Part shown: one piece after another, positions 57,531 through 64,000 of the stretch
Layout of the letters: every line of letters begins with the position of its first letter
Numbering within the stretch: position 1 is the first letter of the stretch
Assembly (NCBI RefSeq): GCF_000620805.1
Contig: NZ_KK211187.1
Coordinates: 238,894 to 302,893, forward strand
DNA: 64,000 bases
Source: Exiguobacterium undae DSM 14481
GTDB lineage: Bacteria; Bacillota; Bacilli; Exiguobacteriales; Exiguobacteriaceae
Reading direction: 5' to 3'
Notes under the pieces: generated by a model
What the model was told of the DNA's origin: nothing
What the model saw: the letters and a program-made list of their open reading frames with translations, nothing else
Database searches by the model: none
Program-made: the position numbers and the translations under genes

Positions 57531-58616
57531 TTAAGACGGGGTCGGAAGATATCCTTTGGAATATTCAAAGGCGATAAAGAGAATCGCACCAAGTGCCAAG
57601 TAGGCAAACAGCGTAATCGTCTGCTGTTTTTTCGGCATCTGATGGTACTCGACCGACTTTTCTGCTTCGATCAACGGTTCGATCCGCTGGTCCAACCGGC
57701 GTAATAACGCATCATAGTCATTGGCGGAGTCATATTGATAACGCAACATGTCGTCCGCATCTTTTTTGGCATCTTCCGGGCTGGCACTGCGTAAATCTTG
57801 GAGATCTTGACGGAGTGACCAAGCAATCGGATCATACGTCGCAACCGGTGTGTCATCGGCATCGACGGCTTCGTCGCTTGTCGATGGAACGGTTTCTGTC
57901 GCCGCCAGCTGCTCCTGCTCGAGTTTCGCCTGAAGCACACGGCTTCGGGCTGCCCGGTAAAACATCAGGACGGATTTATTGTCCTCATATTGTTTCGCGA
58001 AACGGTATCGTTTCCAAACGGCACTGCCGCCGAGGAACGCGATCAATAACAAAATGATGCTGAAATGCGTGATGCCGTATGCAATCAAGGCAGCAAGGCC
58101 GGCGACCCAGACGACAATCGGCAGACCGGCTAAAATCCGTCCGCCGTCCAGCGGACTGACCGGCAGCAAGTTGAACAGGTTCAACAAAGCACCCAAGTGG
58201 AAGATGACGAGCCAAAAATCATTTCCGGTCACGGCGTATCCGATCAAAAGCGGGATGAGGGAGAACAGTCCGGCGAGCGGACCCCCGTAAGCTAAAATCG
58301 CTTCTTGTTTCGGCGTCCGGAATGTATCCTTAATCCCGATGACAGCCCCCATGAACGGCACAAAAATCGCCGATCCTGTCTTGAAGCCAAGTCGTTTAGC
58401 AGCCGCTAAATGACCCATCTCATGAATGAATAAGAGGTACAGCAAACCGACACCAAACCAGACACCAAAAATTTGCGCATAAAACAATAACGAAATGCCG
58501 AACGAGATTAACGTCCCGCCGAATTTAGAGAACTTTAAAAGAGCAAGCAGGACTTTACCTTTTGAGAGTAAAAATGCTCCGGCGACGGCTAAGCCTCCCC
58601 AACGTTTTTTATCCAT
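57531..58616 (-). CDS. Site-2 protease family (M50) metalloprotease with cytoplasmic insert
   Basis: A 361-residue membrane protease. The zinc motif HEMGH (His65, Glu66, His69) and the third ligand PVSPLDGGRIL (Asp157) are intact and lie in a core of about six TM helices (40-210). An unusual charged, probably cytoplasmic region of about 120 residues follows (213-335), then one more TM (about 337-355). Site-2 proteases cut anti-sigma factors or other membrane proteins. No PDZ domain. Its substrate may be the repeat protein or kinase operon next door, but that is only a guess. Confidence 0.85.
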   Translation of the reverse strand: MDKKRWGGLAVAGAFLLSKGKVLLALLKFSKFGGTLISFGISLLFYAQIFGVWFGVGLLYLLFIHEMGHLAAAKRLGFKTGSAIFVPFMGAVIGIKDTFRTPKQEAILAYGGPLAGLFSLIPLLIGYAVTGNDFWLVIFHLGALLNLFNLLPVSPLDGGRILAGLPIVVWVAGLAALIAYGITHFSIILLLIAFLGGSAVWKRYRFAKQYEDNKSVLMFYRAARSRVLQAKLEQEQLAATETVPSTSDEAVDADDTPVATYDPIAWSLRQDLQDLRSASPEDAKKDADDMLRYQYDSANDYDALLRRLDQRIEPLIEAEKSVEYHQMPKKQQTITLFAYLALGAILFIAFEYSKGYLPTPS

Positions 58617-58694
58617 CGTTCATAACCTTCCTTCATCATCTGACTACTGTCTCTAGTGTACGCTAAAAGACGATGGAAGGTTTCGTTTCAGGTG

Positions 58695-59960
58695 TCAGCC
58701 GAACGTGATGAAAAAGCAACTTCCGCCACCGGGACGGGCTTCACTGCCGACGGACAGATGATGATGTTCCGCCAACGCGGCAGCGATGGAAAGACCCAGT
58801 CCGCTGCCGGACCGGTCGCGTGCTTCATCGAGCCGGTAAAACCGATCGAACAGACGGGCGCGCTGCTCCGCCGATAAGCTGGTTCCGTGATCGAGAACTT
58901 CGAGCCGGTCCGGTCGAAGACGAATTTCCGGATCTTTGGCATATTTAATCGCATTGTCGATAAAAATCGTCAAAATCCGGACAAGTGCTTCATGATTCGC
59001 TGTGACGGAACCGGTGGCGTCCACCGGAATCAGGACATTGTAGGCATGATTCATCCGGTCCGCAACTTCTGTGCCGAGCTGCTTCAAGTCGATCGTCTCT
59101 GTCGTCGTCTCGCCATATCCGAGACGCGATAGTTCAAGCATCGGTTCAATCAGTCCACTCCGCATCGTATGCGTTTCGTTCAGGATATTACTGATGGATT
59201 CTTCGAGGACATCAGGATTTGTCTTACCCCAACGCTTCAGCAGTTTCGCATACCCTTCGATGACGGTCAGCGGCGTCTTCATCTCATGCGAGACATCGGC
59301 GACGAACTGCCGTTGCTGTTCCATTGTTTGGTCGACACGTCCGATCATCCGGTTAAAGACTTTTCCGAGCTGTCCGATTTCATCATTTTGCTGTTCCGGA
59401 ACGGTCTCGAGTGTGCCGGAGTCAGAAATCCGTTCCATCGTCTGACTGAGTTGACGAAGCGGACGTAACGTTTGATAGGCGATGAAGAAACTGCTGAGGA
59501 AGGCGATGATGACCGCGATGATCAAGACGATCGAGAAGGCGAAGATCAAGGTCGAAATCGTATCATCGACGGTGTCGTCTTCAAACAGATAAGCTTGATC
59601 CTCATGAACGATGCCAAACCAATTACCGGATTTAAACGGTTCGTCTCTGGTCGTCGGAATACCGGGGAGATCGCGTGCCCGCACATCGCCGTTGACGGTG
59701 GCGGAATCATCATCCTCTTCATCGTTTGCGATGACCCAGCGTCCGTCGTCACGGGACAGGACGACGGAATCTTCATGCAACGTCAACAAGGCTCGGGTCG
59801 AGGAATCATCTTCCATCAGCTCCTCGGCTTGCTCGAGTTGGGTGAAACGGGATTCAATCAAATGATCGCGTACGACATAGGTGACGACTAAAAAAGATAA
59901 CAGCAACAAGAGTGTCGTGAACAACGTCACCGATAACGCCAGTTTGGTTCGTAACTTCAT
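58695..59960 (-). CDS. Membrane sensor histidine kinase
   Basis: A 421-residue kinase with TM1 at 8-30, an acidic extracellular sensor (about 31-136, rich in Asp/Glu such as ANDEEDDDSATVNGD), TM2 at 137-162 and HAMP at 163-215. His225 sits in VSHEMKTPLTVIEGYAKLLK. The ATPase domain has NAIKYA, LDHGTSLSAEQ and GSGLGLSIAAALAEHHHL. It is coupled to the response regulator (4-base overlap) and lies behind a repeat-containing membrane protein. The Asp-rich sensor could detect cations or cationic peptides (inference). Confidence 0.92.
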   Translation of the reverse strand: MKLRTKLALSVTLFTTLLLLLSFLVVTYVVRDHLIESRFTQLEQAEELMEDDSSTRALLTLHEDSVVLSRDDGRWVIANDEEDDDSATVNGDVRARDLPGIPTTRDEPFKSGNWFGIVHEDQAYLFEDDTVDDTISTLIFAFSIVLIIAVIIAFLSSFFIAYQTLRPLRQLSQTMERISDSGTLETVPEQQNDEIGQLGKVFNRMIGRVDQTMEQQRQFVADVSHEMKTPLTVIEGYAKLLKRWGKTNPDVLEESISNILNETHTMRSGLIEPMLELSRLGYGETTTETIDLKQLGTEVADRMNHAYNVLIPVDATGSVTANHEALVRILTIFIDNAIKYAKDPEIRLRPDRLEVLDHGTSLSAEQRARLFDRFYRLDEARDRSGSGLGLSIAAALAEHHHLSVGSEARPGGGSCFFITFG

Positions 59961-60640
59961 CCTTTCTCCTCCCTTAAGACATAGCCGATGCCGCGAACGG
60001 TCTGAATGAGGGGAGACTGGCTGCGGTCCATTTTTTTGCGTAAATACCGAATGTAGACATCAACGATATTCGTTTCGCCGAAGTAGTCATACCCCCAAAC
60101 CCGATTGAGGATTTGCTCACGGGTCAAGACGTGTTCCTTGTTTTCCATCAGATAGGACAACAAATCGAATTCGCGTGGCGTCAAATCAAGCGGGACGTCG
60201 TTGCGAAACGCTTCATGCCGGTCCAAATCCAGCAAGACATCGGCGTAATGAAGCTGATTGGTTTCGACGGCGGCACGTGTCGTCAAGCGGAGTAAGGCCC
60301 GGATCCGGGCCAACAATTCTTCGATTTCAAACGGTTTCGTCACATAATCATTGGCACCGAGATCAAGACCGGCCACTTTGTCATACACTTCGCCTCGTGC
60401 CGTCAATAAGATGACGGGAACCGGATTACCTTTTCCGCGAAGCCGTCGAAGCACCTCGAAGCCGCTGAGCTCCGGCATCATCACGTCAAGTAAGACGAGA
60501 TCGATGTCGTTCTCAGCAGCTACTAAGCCATCTTTACCGTTGAAGGCGACCTGCGTCGCGTATCCAGCGTGGTTTAATTCCAGTTCAAGTAGGCGGGCGA
60601 TTTTCGAATCGTCCTCGACGATTAAGATGGTCGGTGCCAT
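59957..60640 (-). CDS. OmpR-family response regulator
   Basis: A 227-residue regulator. Receiver with acidic pocket Glu9/Asp10/Asp11, phosphoacceptor Asp52 (LLDVMMPELSG), Thr80 and Lys102; C-terminal winged helix with DLTPREFDLLSYLMENKEHV and TNIVDVYIRYLRKKMDRSQS. It lies 11 bases after the repeat protein gene and overlaps the kinase gene by 4 bases. The three genes form one unit. Confidence 0.94.
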   Translation of the reverse strand: MAPTILIVEDDSKIARLLELELNHAGYATQVAFNGKDGLVAAENDIDLVLLDVMMPELSGFEVLRRLRGKGNPVPVILLTARGEVYDKVAGLDLGANDYVTKPFEIEELLARIRALLRLTTRAAVETNQLHYADVLLDLDRHEAFRNDVPLDLTPREFDLLSYLMENKEHVLTREQILNRVWGYDYFGETNIVDVYIRYLRKKMDRSQSPLIQTVRGIGYVLREEKG

Positions 60641-60651
60641 AGACTTCCTCC

Positions 60652-61557
60652 TTACGACTGTTCGTCGAGTTCTGTCACTTGCTTCGATTCGTTCAACTCA
60701 AGTTCGACTTGTGAACCAACCTGTACATCATTATCCTGTTCCATGTTTTGCGCACGTTCAAACGTCACGTTTTTACCGTTTTGTTCAATGACGACTTGTG
60801 TGTCCGTCACACGGACCAATGCACCACGGATATCTTGATCTTCCGCTGCATCGTCTTCTTGGCGGTCAGCGTTCCGGTCGTCCCGATCATCCGCATCTTC
60901 ACGGTCGAGCTCCCGGACGAGACCGGCTGCTGTCAGTTCAAGTTTGACGGTATCACCGGCTTGCGCTTGGTCGATCTCTGCCCGATCGCTGAAGCGGTAC
61001 GCTTGATCCGAACCATTTTGAGTCAAGACGATTTGTTCATTGGACAGCTCTTTGACGACACCGGTGACTTCATTGCGGTCATCGTCGGATGAATCGTCAT
61101 CTCGACCATCCCGGTCATCGTTCCGATCATCTTCCCGTTCGAGTTCCCGGACAAGACCGTCCTGATTGAGTTCAAGTTTAATCCAATCGCCGGCCGCAGC
61201 TTGTTCGATTTCAGCAGATGAGGCAAACGAATACGATTGATCCGAACCATTTTGCGTCAGTGTCACCGATGTGTCGGATATTTCTTTTAACGTTCCTTCT
61301 ATGTCTTGATCATCATCCCGAAATGCGCTCGGAAGCGACTGCTTGACGTTGCTTGAAACTTTTGTGGAAGCTGCTTCAACTTTTTGTTCAACTTGTTCTG
61401 AAGTCGTGACCGTTGAATTGACGAGAGAATGTCCCGGACCGGTGAAAAGTAAGAAGGCGCCGGCTCCCGTCAAAACGGTTCCTGTGATGGCGATTGAAGC
61501 GAGACCGCGTTTTACAAAATTCTTTTTGGGCTTATCCGTACGTTTTTCGTTTGTCAT
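60652..61557 (-). CDS. Membrane-anchored triple-repeat (DUF5666-like) protein
   Basis: A 301-residue protein. A basic N-terminus and one TM helix (about 18-39) are followed by three copies of a ~57-residue domain at about 84-140, 163-218 and 242-298. Each has the pattern G-x-L/V-x-E-I/L-S...VTLTQNGSDQSYSF...GDxxKLEL...LVRELE, resembling DUF5666 OB-like units. Linkers are strikingly rich in Asp and Arg (DDRNDDRDGRDDDSSDDD). GAGGAGG sets the ATG at 61557; the frame remains open to 61752. It heads an operon with a two-component system and may be its surface sensor or target. Function unknown. Confidence 0.8.
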   Translation of the reverse strand: MTNEKRTDKPKKNFVKRGLASIAITGTVLTGAGAFLLFTGPGHSLVNSTVTTSEQVEQKVEAASTKVSSNVKQSLPSAFRDDDQDIEGTLKEISDTSVTLTQNGSDQSYSFASSAEIEQAAAGDWIKLELNQDGLVRELEREDDRNDDRDGRDDDSSDDDRNEVTGVVKELSNEQIVLTQNGSDQAYRFSDRAEIDQAQAGDTVKLELTAAGLVRELDREDADDRDDRNADRQEDDAAEDQDIRGALVRVTDTQVVIEQNGKNVTFERAQNMEQDNDVQVGSQVELELNESKQVTELDEQS

Positions 61558-61593
61558 GATGATTTCCTCCTCAGTAGTGGTAGCTGCTTTTCT

Positions 61594-61606
61594 TATTCTT
61601 AGAATA
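61594..61606. promoter_or_regulatory. Inverted repeat at the triple-repeat operon promoter
   Basis: TATTCT-T-AGAATA lies 37 bases before the start codon; the minus-strand reading TATTCT could be a -10. Upstream AT-rich DNA (about 61625-61655, AAATTTTAATC on the minus strand) may hold the regulator's own sites. Tentative. Confidence 0.3.
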
Positions 61607-61657
61607 GCGCCCGCAAGTGAGAGGAGACTGAGGATTAGATTAAAATTTGATGAGAAA

Positions 61658-62209
61658 TCAAATCGATTTGATGAAACGGGCAGGATTCCCGCCGACGACA
61701 GTGTTTGGGGCGACATCTTTGACGACGACACTTCCGGCCGCGATGACGGCATTGTCCCCGATCGTCACACCCGGAGTGATGACGGCACGTCCGCCGATCC
61801 AGACGTTGTCCCCGATGACAACCGGTTTCCCGAATTCATAACCGCTGTTGCGTTCGACGGGATCTAACGGATGTGTCGCTGTATAAATGTGGACGCCCGG
61901 AGCGAGCATACAGTTGTCGCCGATCGTAATCGGACAAATGTCGAGCAGCACACAATCGTAATTGGCATAAAACCGGGCACCAAGCGTGATGTTGTAGCCA
62001 TAATCACATTTAAAAGACGGTTCGATGTAAAAATCCGTTTGTTCCGTCCGTAAAAGTTGTTGCAGGAGAGACTTTCGGGCAGGCAGCTCTTCGATGCTGA
62101 GTTGGTTAAATTGATGACAAAGCATCTGCGCCCGTTTTCGGTCCGCCACGAGCTCCGCATCCCCGGCTAAATACAACTGACCTTGAATCATCTTTTCTTT
62201 TTCTGTCAC
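61658..62209 (-). CDS. maa: Maltose/sugar O-acetyltransferase
   Basis: A 183-residue acetyl-CoA-dependent acetyltransferase of the LacA/Maa/NodL family. It has an N-terminal helical cap and a left-handed beta helix of hexapeptide repeats ([53 protein letters not shown]), with catalytic His in YTATHPLDP. It closely resembles B. subtilis Maa. GTG at 62209 has AGGAG 9 bases upstream; ATG at 62218 is too close. Activity on maltose or glucose is likely. Confidence 0.93.
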   Translation of the reverse strand: MTEKEKMIQGQLYLAGDAELVADRKRAQMLCHQFNQLSIEELPARKSLLQQLLRTEQTDFYIEPSFKCDYGYNITLGARFYANYDCVLLDICPITIGDNCMLAPGVHIYTATHPLDPVERNSGYEFGKPVVIGDNVWIGGRAVITPGVTIGDNAVIAAGSVVVKDVAPNTVVGGNPARFIKSI

Positions 62210-62279
62210 ATGAATCATCTCCTAAGGGTATGTATATCTTCATTAGACTAAATCGGACGGGGAGAAGCAACTGATACCA

Positions 62280-62318
62280 AAAAAAGCGATTTTGATGTCG
62301 CCATCAAAATCGCTTTTT
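62280..62318. terminator. Terminator of the SDR gene
   Basis: AAAAAGCGATTTTGATG and CATCAAAATCGCTTTTT form a perfect 17-bp stem around TCGC; it separates two same-strand genes. Confidence 0.85.
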
Positions 62319-62332
62319 ACTCTAGTATTCAA

Positions 62333-63217
62333 TTAAGCAAGTTCAATTCCGCCTGTGACACCATAAATTTGTGCCGTGACATAACTGGCATCATCTGAAG
62401 CGAGGAAGACATAGACGCTCGAAAGTTCGACAGGTTGACCACTCCGTTTAAGCGGTGTTTCTTGTCCGAATTCCGGAATGTTTTCGCTTGGTTGACCACC
62501 TGAGATTTGCAATGGTGTCCAGATTGGACCCGGTGCAACAGAATTGACACGGATGCCTTTTGGTGCGACTTGTTTCGCAAGTCCCCGTGTAAAACCGTTG
62601 ATGGCAAATTTCGTTGACGCGTAATCAAGCAGGTTCGCACTTGGGTTGTAGCCTTGAACCGAAGTCGTCGTGATAATCGAAGCCCCTTCTTTTAACAACG
62701 GAAGGGCGGCTTTGACGACCCAGAACAGAGAAAAGACATTGATTTCATATGTTTTGCGAAGTTGTTCCGTCGACAGGTCCATGATGTCCTCGACGGCTTG
62801 CTGTTTGCCGGCGACGAGTGCCAGAATATCGATTCCGCCAAGTGATTCGTGTGCTTCTTTGACGAGTTGTTGACAGAACGTTTCATCACTGAGGTCGCCC
62901 GCCAGTAAGTACGCTTTTTGTCCGGCAGCTTCGACAAGTGCTTTAACTTCTTCAGCGTCTTGTTGTTCTTCCGGTAGATAGTTGAGGAAAACATCTGCAC
63001 CTTCACGTGCATAAGCAATGGCAGCGGCACGACCGATTCCAGAATCGCCCCCTGTGATCAAGGCCTTTTTCCCGATCAGTTTACCGGAACCTTTATAACT
63101 TTCTTCGCCACAATCCGGGATTGGCTCCATTTTTGCCTGGACAGCCGGTGCATCCTGATATTGTTTTGGGAAGTCATCATTAAAATATTGTGTAAGTGGA
63201 TTGTTAGACTGGGACAT
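62333..63217 (-). CDS. General-stress type SDR oxidoreductase (YhdF/YhxC-like)
   Basis: A 294-residue short-chain dehydrogenase with a ~45-residue N-terminal extension ([20 protein letters not shown]) typical of the YhdF/YhxC/GsiX group. Cofactor site [20 protein letters not shown], Ser in [18 protein letters not shown] (Tyr/Lys) and [18 protein letters not shown] are intact. AGGAGG sets the ATG at 63217; an open frame to 63304 is ignored. A sigma-B-like promoter lies upstream, which agrees with a general stress role. The substrate is unknown. Confidence 0.9.
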   Translation of the reverse strand: MSQSNNPLTQYFNDDFPKQYQDAPAVQAKMEPIPDCGEESYKGSGKLIGKKALITGGDSGIGRAAAIAYAREGADVFLNYLPEEQQDAEEVKALVEAAGQKAYLLAGDLSDETFCQQLVKEAHESLGGIDILALVAGKQQAVEDIMDLSTEQLRKTYEINVFSLFWVVKAALPLLKEGASIITTTSVQGYNPSANLLDYASTKFAINGFTRGLAKQVAPKGIRVNSVAPGPIWTPLQISGGQPSENIPEFGQETPLKRSGQPVELSSVYVFLASDDASYVTAQIYGVTGGIELA

Positions 63218-63262
63218 GAATTGATTCCTCCTAGGTAGTGGTTTGATTTGCATAAGAAGTAT

Positions 63263-63287
63263 GTTCCCTGTCACTTCACGTCTAAAC
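63263..63287 (-). promoter_or_regulatory. Sigma-B-like promoter of the SDR gene
   Basis: On the minus strand GTTTAG (63282-63287), 13 bases, GGGAAC (63263-63268), close to the sigma-B consensus GTTTAA-N12/15-GGGWAW. It is 46 bases upstream of the start codon. Confidence 0.6.
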
Positions 63288-63381
63288 GTCAATTGATTAA
63301 TCAAGTGAAGTTTTCGTTAAGTAGAAAAGGACGCTCAGTAAGGCTGTAGCAACAACTAACCGTAGCGGACAGAGGGCAAAT

Positions 63382-63417
63382 AAAAAAATCGAAGTCCACA
63401 GAATGTGAACTCCGATT
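63382..63417 (-). terminator. Terminator after nox, copy 2 of the repeated hairpin
   Basis: Minus-strand arms AATCGGAGTTCAC and GTGGACTTCGATT around ATTCT, with T7. The same arms with loop GAAC occur at 49996-50029. Confidence 0.82.
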
Positions 63418-63444
63418 TTGATTAAAGACAGGGTGGATGACCGA

Positions 63445-64000
63445 TCAGACGCGTTCTGATGTCAGTTCTTTCATTCCTTGTAAAGCGGCTTGATTCAGTA
63501 AGTTCCATGGTTTGTTGTAGTGCGGTTGGAAGAAGAAGTCGACGAAAGCCAGTTCTTCAAGCGTCATCTCATTTTGAATCGCCACTGACAAGGTGTTCAT
63601 CGCCTGGGTGAGGTCAACTTTTGAGATGATTTGCGCACCGACGAGGCGGTGTGTCGCAGTTTCGTAGACAAGTTTCAACTGGACGTTTTCAGCTGTCGGC
63701 ATGAACTCGGGACGGTAAGCATCTTGAACCGTCGTACTTGTCACTTCTAAACCGAAGAACGGAGCAGCATCTTCTGTCAGACCGGTCGAAGCAATGTTCA
63801 AGTCATACAACCGGAGACCGGACGTTCCTTGTGTTCCTTGGTAGCGGATTGTCGGAGCGAGTAAGTTTTTCCCGACGAGTGTTCCCATTCGGACAGCATT
63901 TGTGGCGAGCGGAATATAAGCGTGTGTCCGGGCCGGATTGTAGTAGACGGCACAGCTGTCACCGGCAGCAAAGATGTTCGGATTACTGGTCCGCATATAG
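63445..64000 (-). CDS. nox: NADH oxidase / CoA-disulfide reductase-like flavoprotein, C-terminal part
   Basis: The visible 185 residues are the C-terminal part of a pyridine nucleotide-disulfide oxidoreductase that begins beyond the right edge. NIFAAGDSCAVYYNP is the FAD site, AYIPLATNAVRMGTLVGKNL and GTSGLRLYDLNIASTGLTE follow, and the dimer domain ends FVDFFFQPHYNKPWNLLN. This pattern fits water-forming NADH oxidase, which regenerates NAD+ and removes O2. CoA-disulfide reductase is the alternative; the deciding catalytic cysteine region is outside the window. Confidence 0.85.
   Translation of the reverse strand, partial: YMRTSNPNIFAAGDSCAVYYNPARTHAYIPLATNAVRMGTLVGKNLLAPTIRYQGTQGTSGLRLYDLNIASTGLTEDAAPFFGLEVTSTTVQDAYRPEFMPTAENVQLKLVYETATHRLVGAQIISKVDLTQAMNTLSVAIQNEMTLEELAFVDFFFQPHYNKPWNLLNQAALQGMKELTSERV

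Noticed and set aside
61558-61752. N-terminal extension of the triple-repeat protein
   Set aside because: The ribosome site fits 61557; the extension runs into the control region and lacks protein-like composition.
61343-61867. Plus-strand open frame opposite the repeat protein and maa
   Set aside because: Shadow frame opposite two genes with clear family motifs; no ribosome site.
1-64000. CRISPR arrays, insertion sequences, prophage genes, tRNA and rRNA genes
   Set aside because: No regularly spaced repeats, transposase or integrase motifs, phage structural genes, tRNA cloverleaf with CCA/TTC arms or rRNA segments were seen.

Overview
The window looks like chromosomal DNA of a low-to-moderate GC Gram-positive bacterium (Bacillota, order Bacillales). 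Exiguobacterium is the best guess. Evidence: GGAGG-type ribosome sites with TTG/GTG starts, a T-box before argS, and Bacillus-type genes (swrC, azoR/mhqR, motAB, ald/adeR/alsT, ywcB/ywcA-like pair, yycC, amyX, maa). The genus call is inference; the phylum call is firm. I recognised 64 protein genes, two of them cut by the window edges. I saw no tRNA, rRNA, CRISPR array, prophage or insertion sequence. Nearly every transcription unit ends in a visible hairpin terminator, often shared by two convergent genes.

Layout. 1-3.7 kb: pdxK (partial), phosphate transporter pit with its DUF47 partner, a CBS-ACT protein and proC. 3.8-7.7 kb: a near-perfect parS site, then a TetR repressor with a 14-bp operator and a SwrC-type RND pump. 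7.7-12.7 kb: LacI regulator with a small partner gene, MhqR-like regulator plus azoreductase, tagA, ung and a HAD phosphatase. 12.8-18.7 kb: lipoprotein + two-component system, then a coupled DUF1499 / disulfide reductase / DUF420 set. 18.7-22.2 kb: motAB, a small unknown gene and a Ktr-type K+ channel.

22.2-29.8 kb: an unusual three-gene operon in which a four-PAS soluble histidine kinase is translationally coupled to two NAD(P)-binding short-chain dehydrogenases; then a membrane-anchored Mrr-like nuclease, a tubby-like protein, a DUF1836 regulator, a polyprenol/diacylglycerol kinase family protein and a TPR protein. 29.9-34 kb: an alanine-use locus (ald, adeR, alsT) with two copies of one inverted repeat placed about 75 bp upstream of the ald and alsT promoters and over the adeR promoter. 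34-37.8 kb: TauE-type exporter and a DUF485/ActP-type symporter operon behind a GntR-type operator and a consensus cre site, then a TVP38-type membrane protein.

38-49.9 kb: trhO behind a structured leader, a diguanylate cyclase with an esterase, T-box/argS, a phosphoesterase, a LysR/3-hydroxybutyrate dehydrogenase pair, a YajQ-type protein and a pullulanase with a C-terminal membrane tail. 50-64 kb: two site-2 proteases, yycC, an MMPL transporter, an OYE-family reductase, a DEDDh exonuclease, a MATE pump, a second two-component system with a triple-repeat membrane protein, maa, a stress-type SDR with a sigma-B-like promoter, and the C-terminal part of an NADH oxidase.

I found no single spectacular new defence or mobile system. 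The strongest less-described signals are the trhO leader RNA, the AdeR-type operator pair, the kinase-dehydrogenase operon, the parS site and the triple-repeat/two-component operon.
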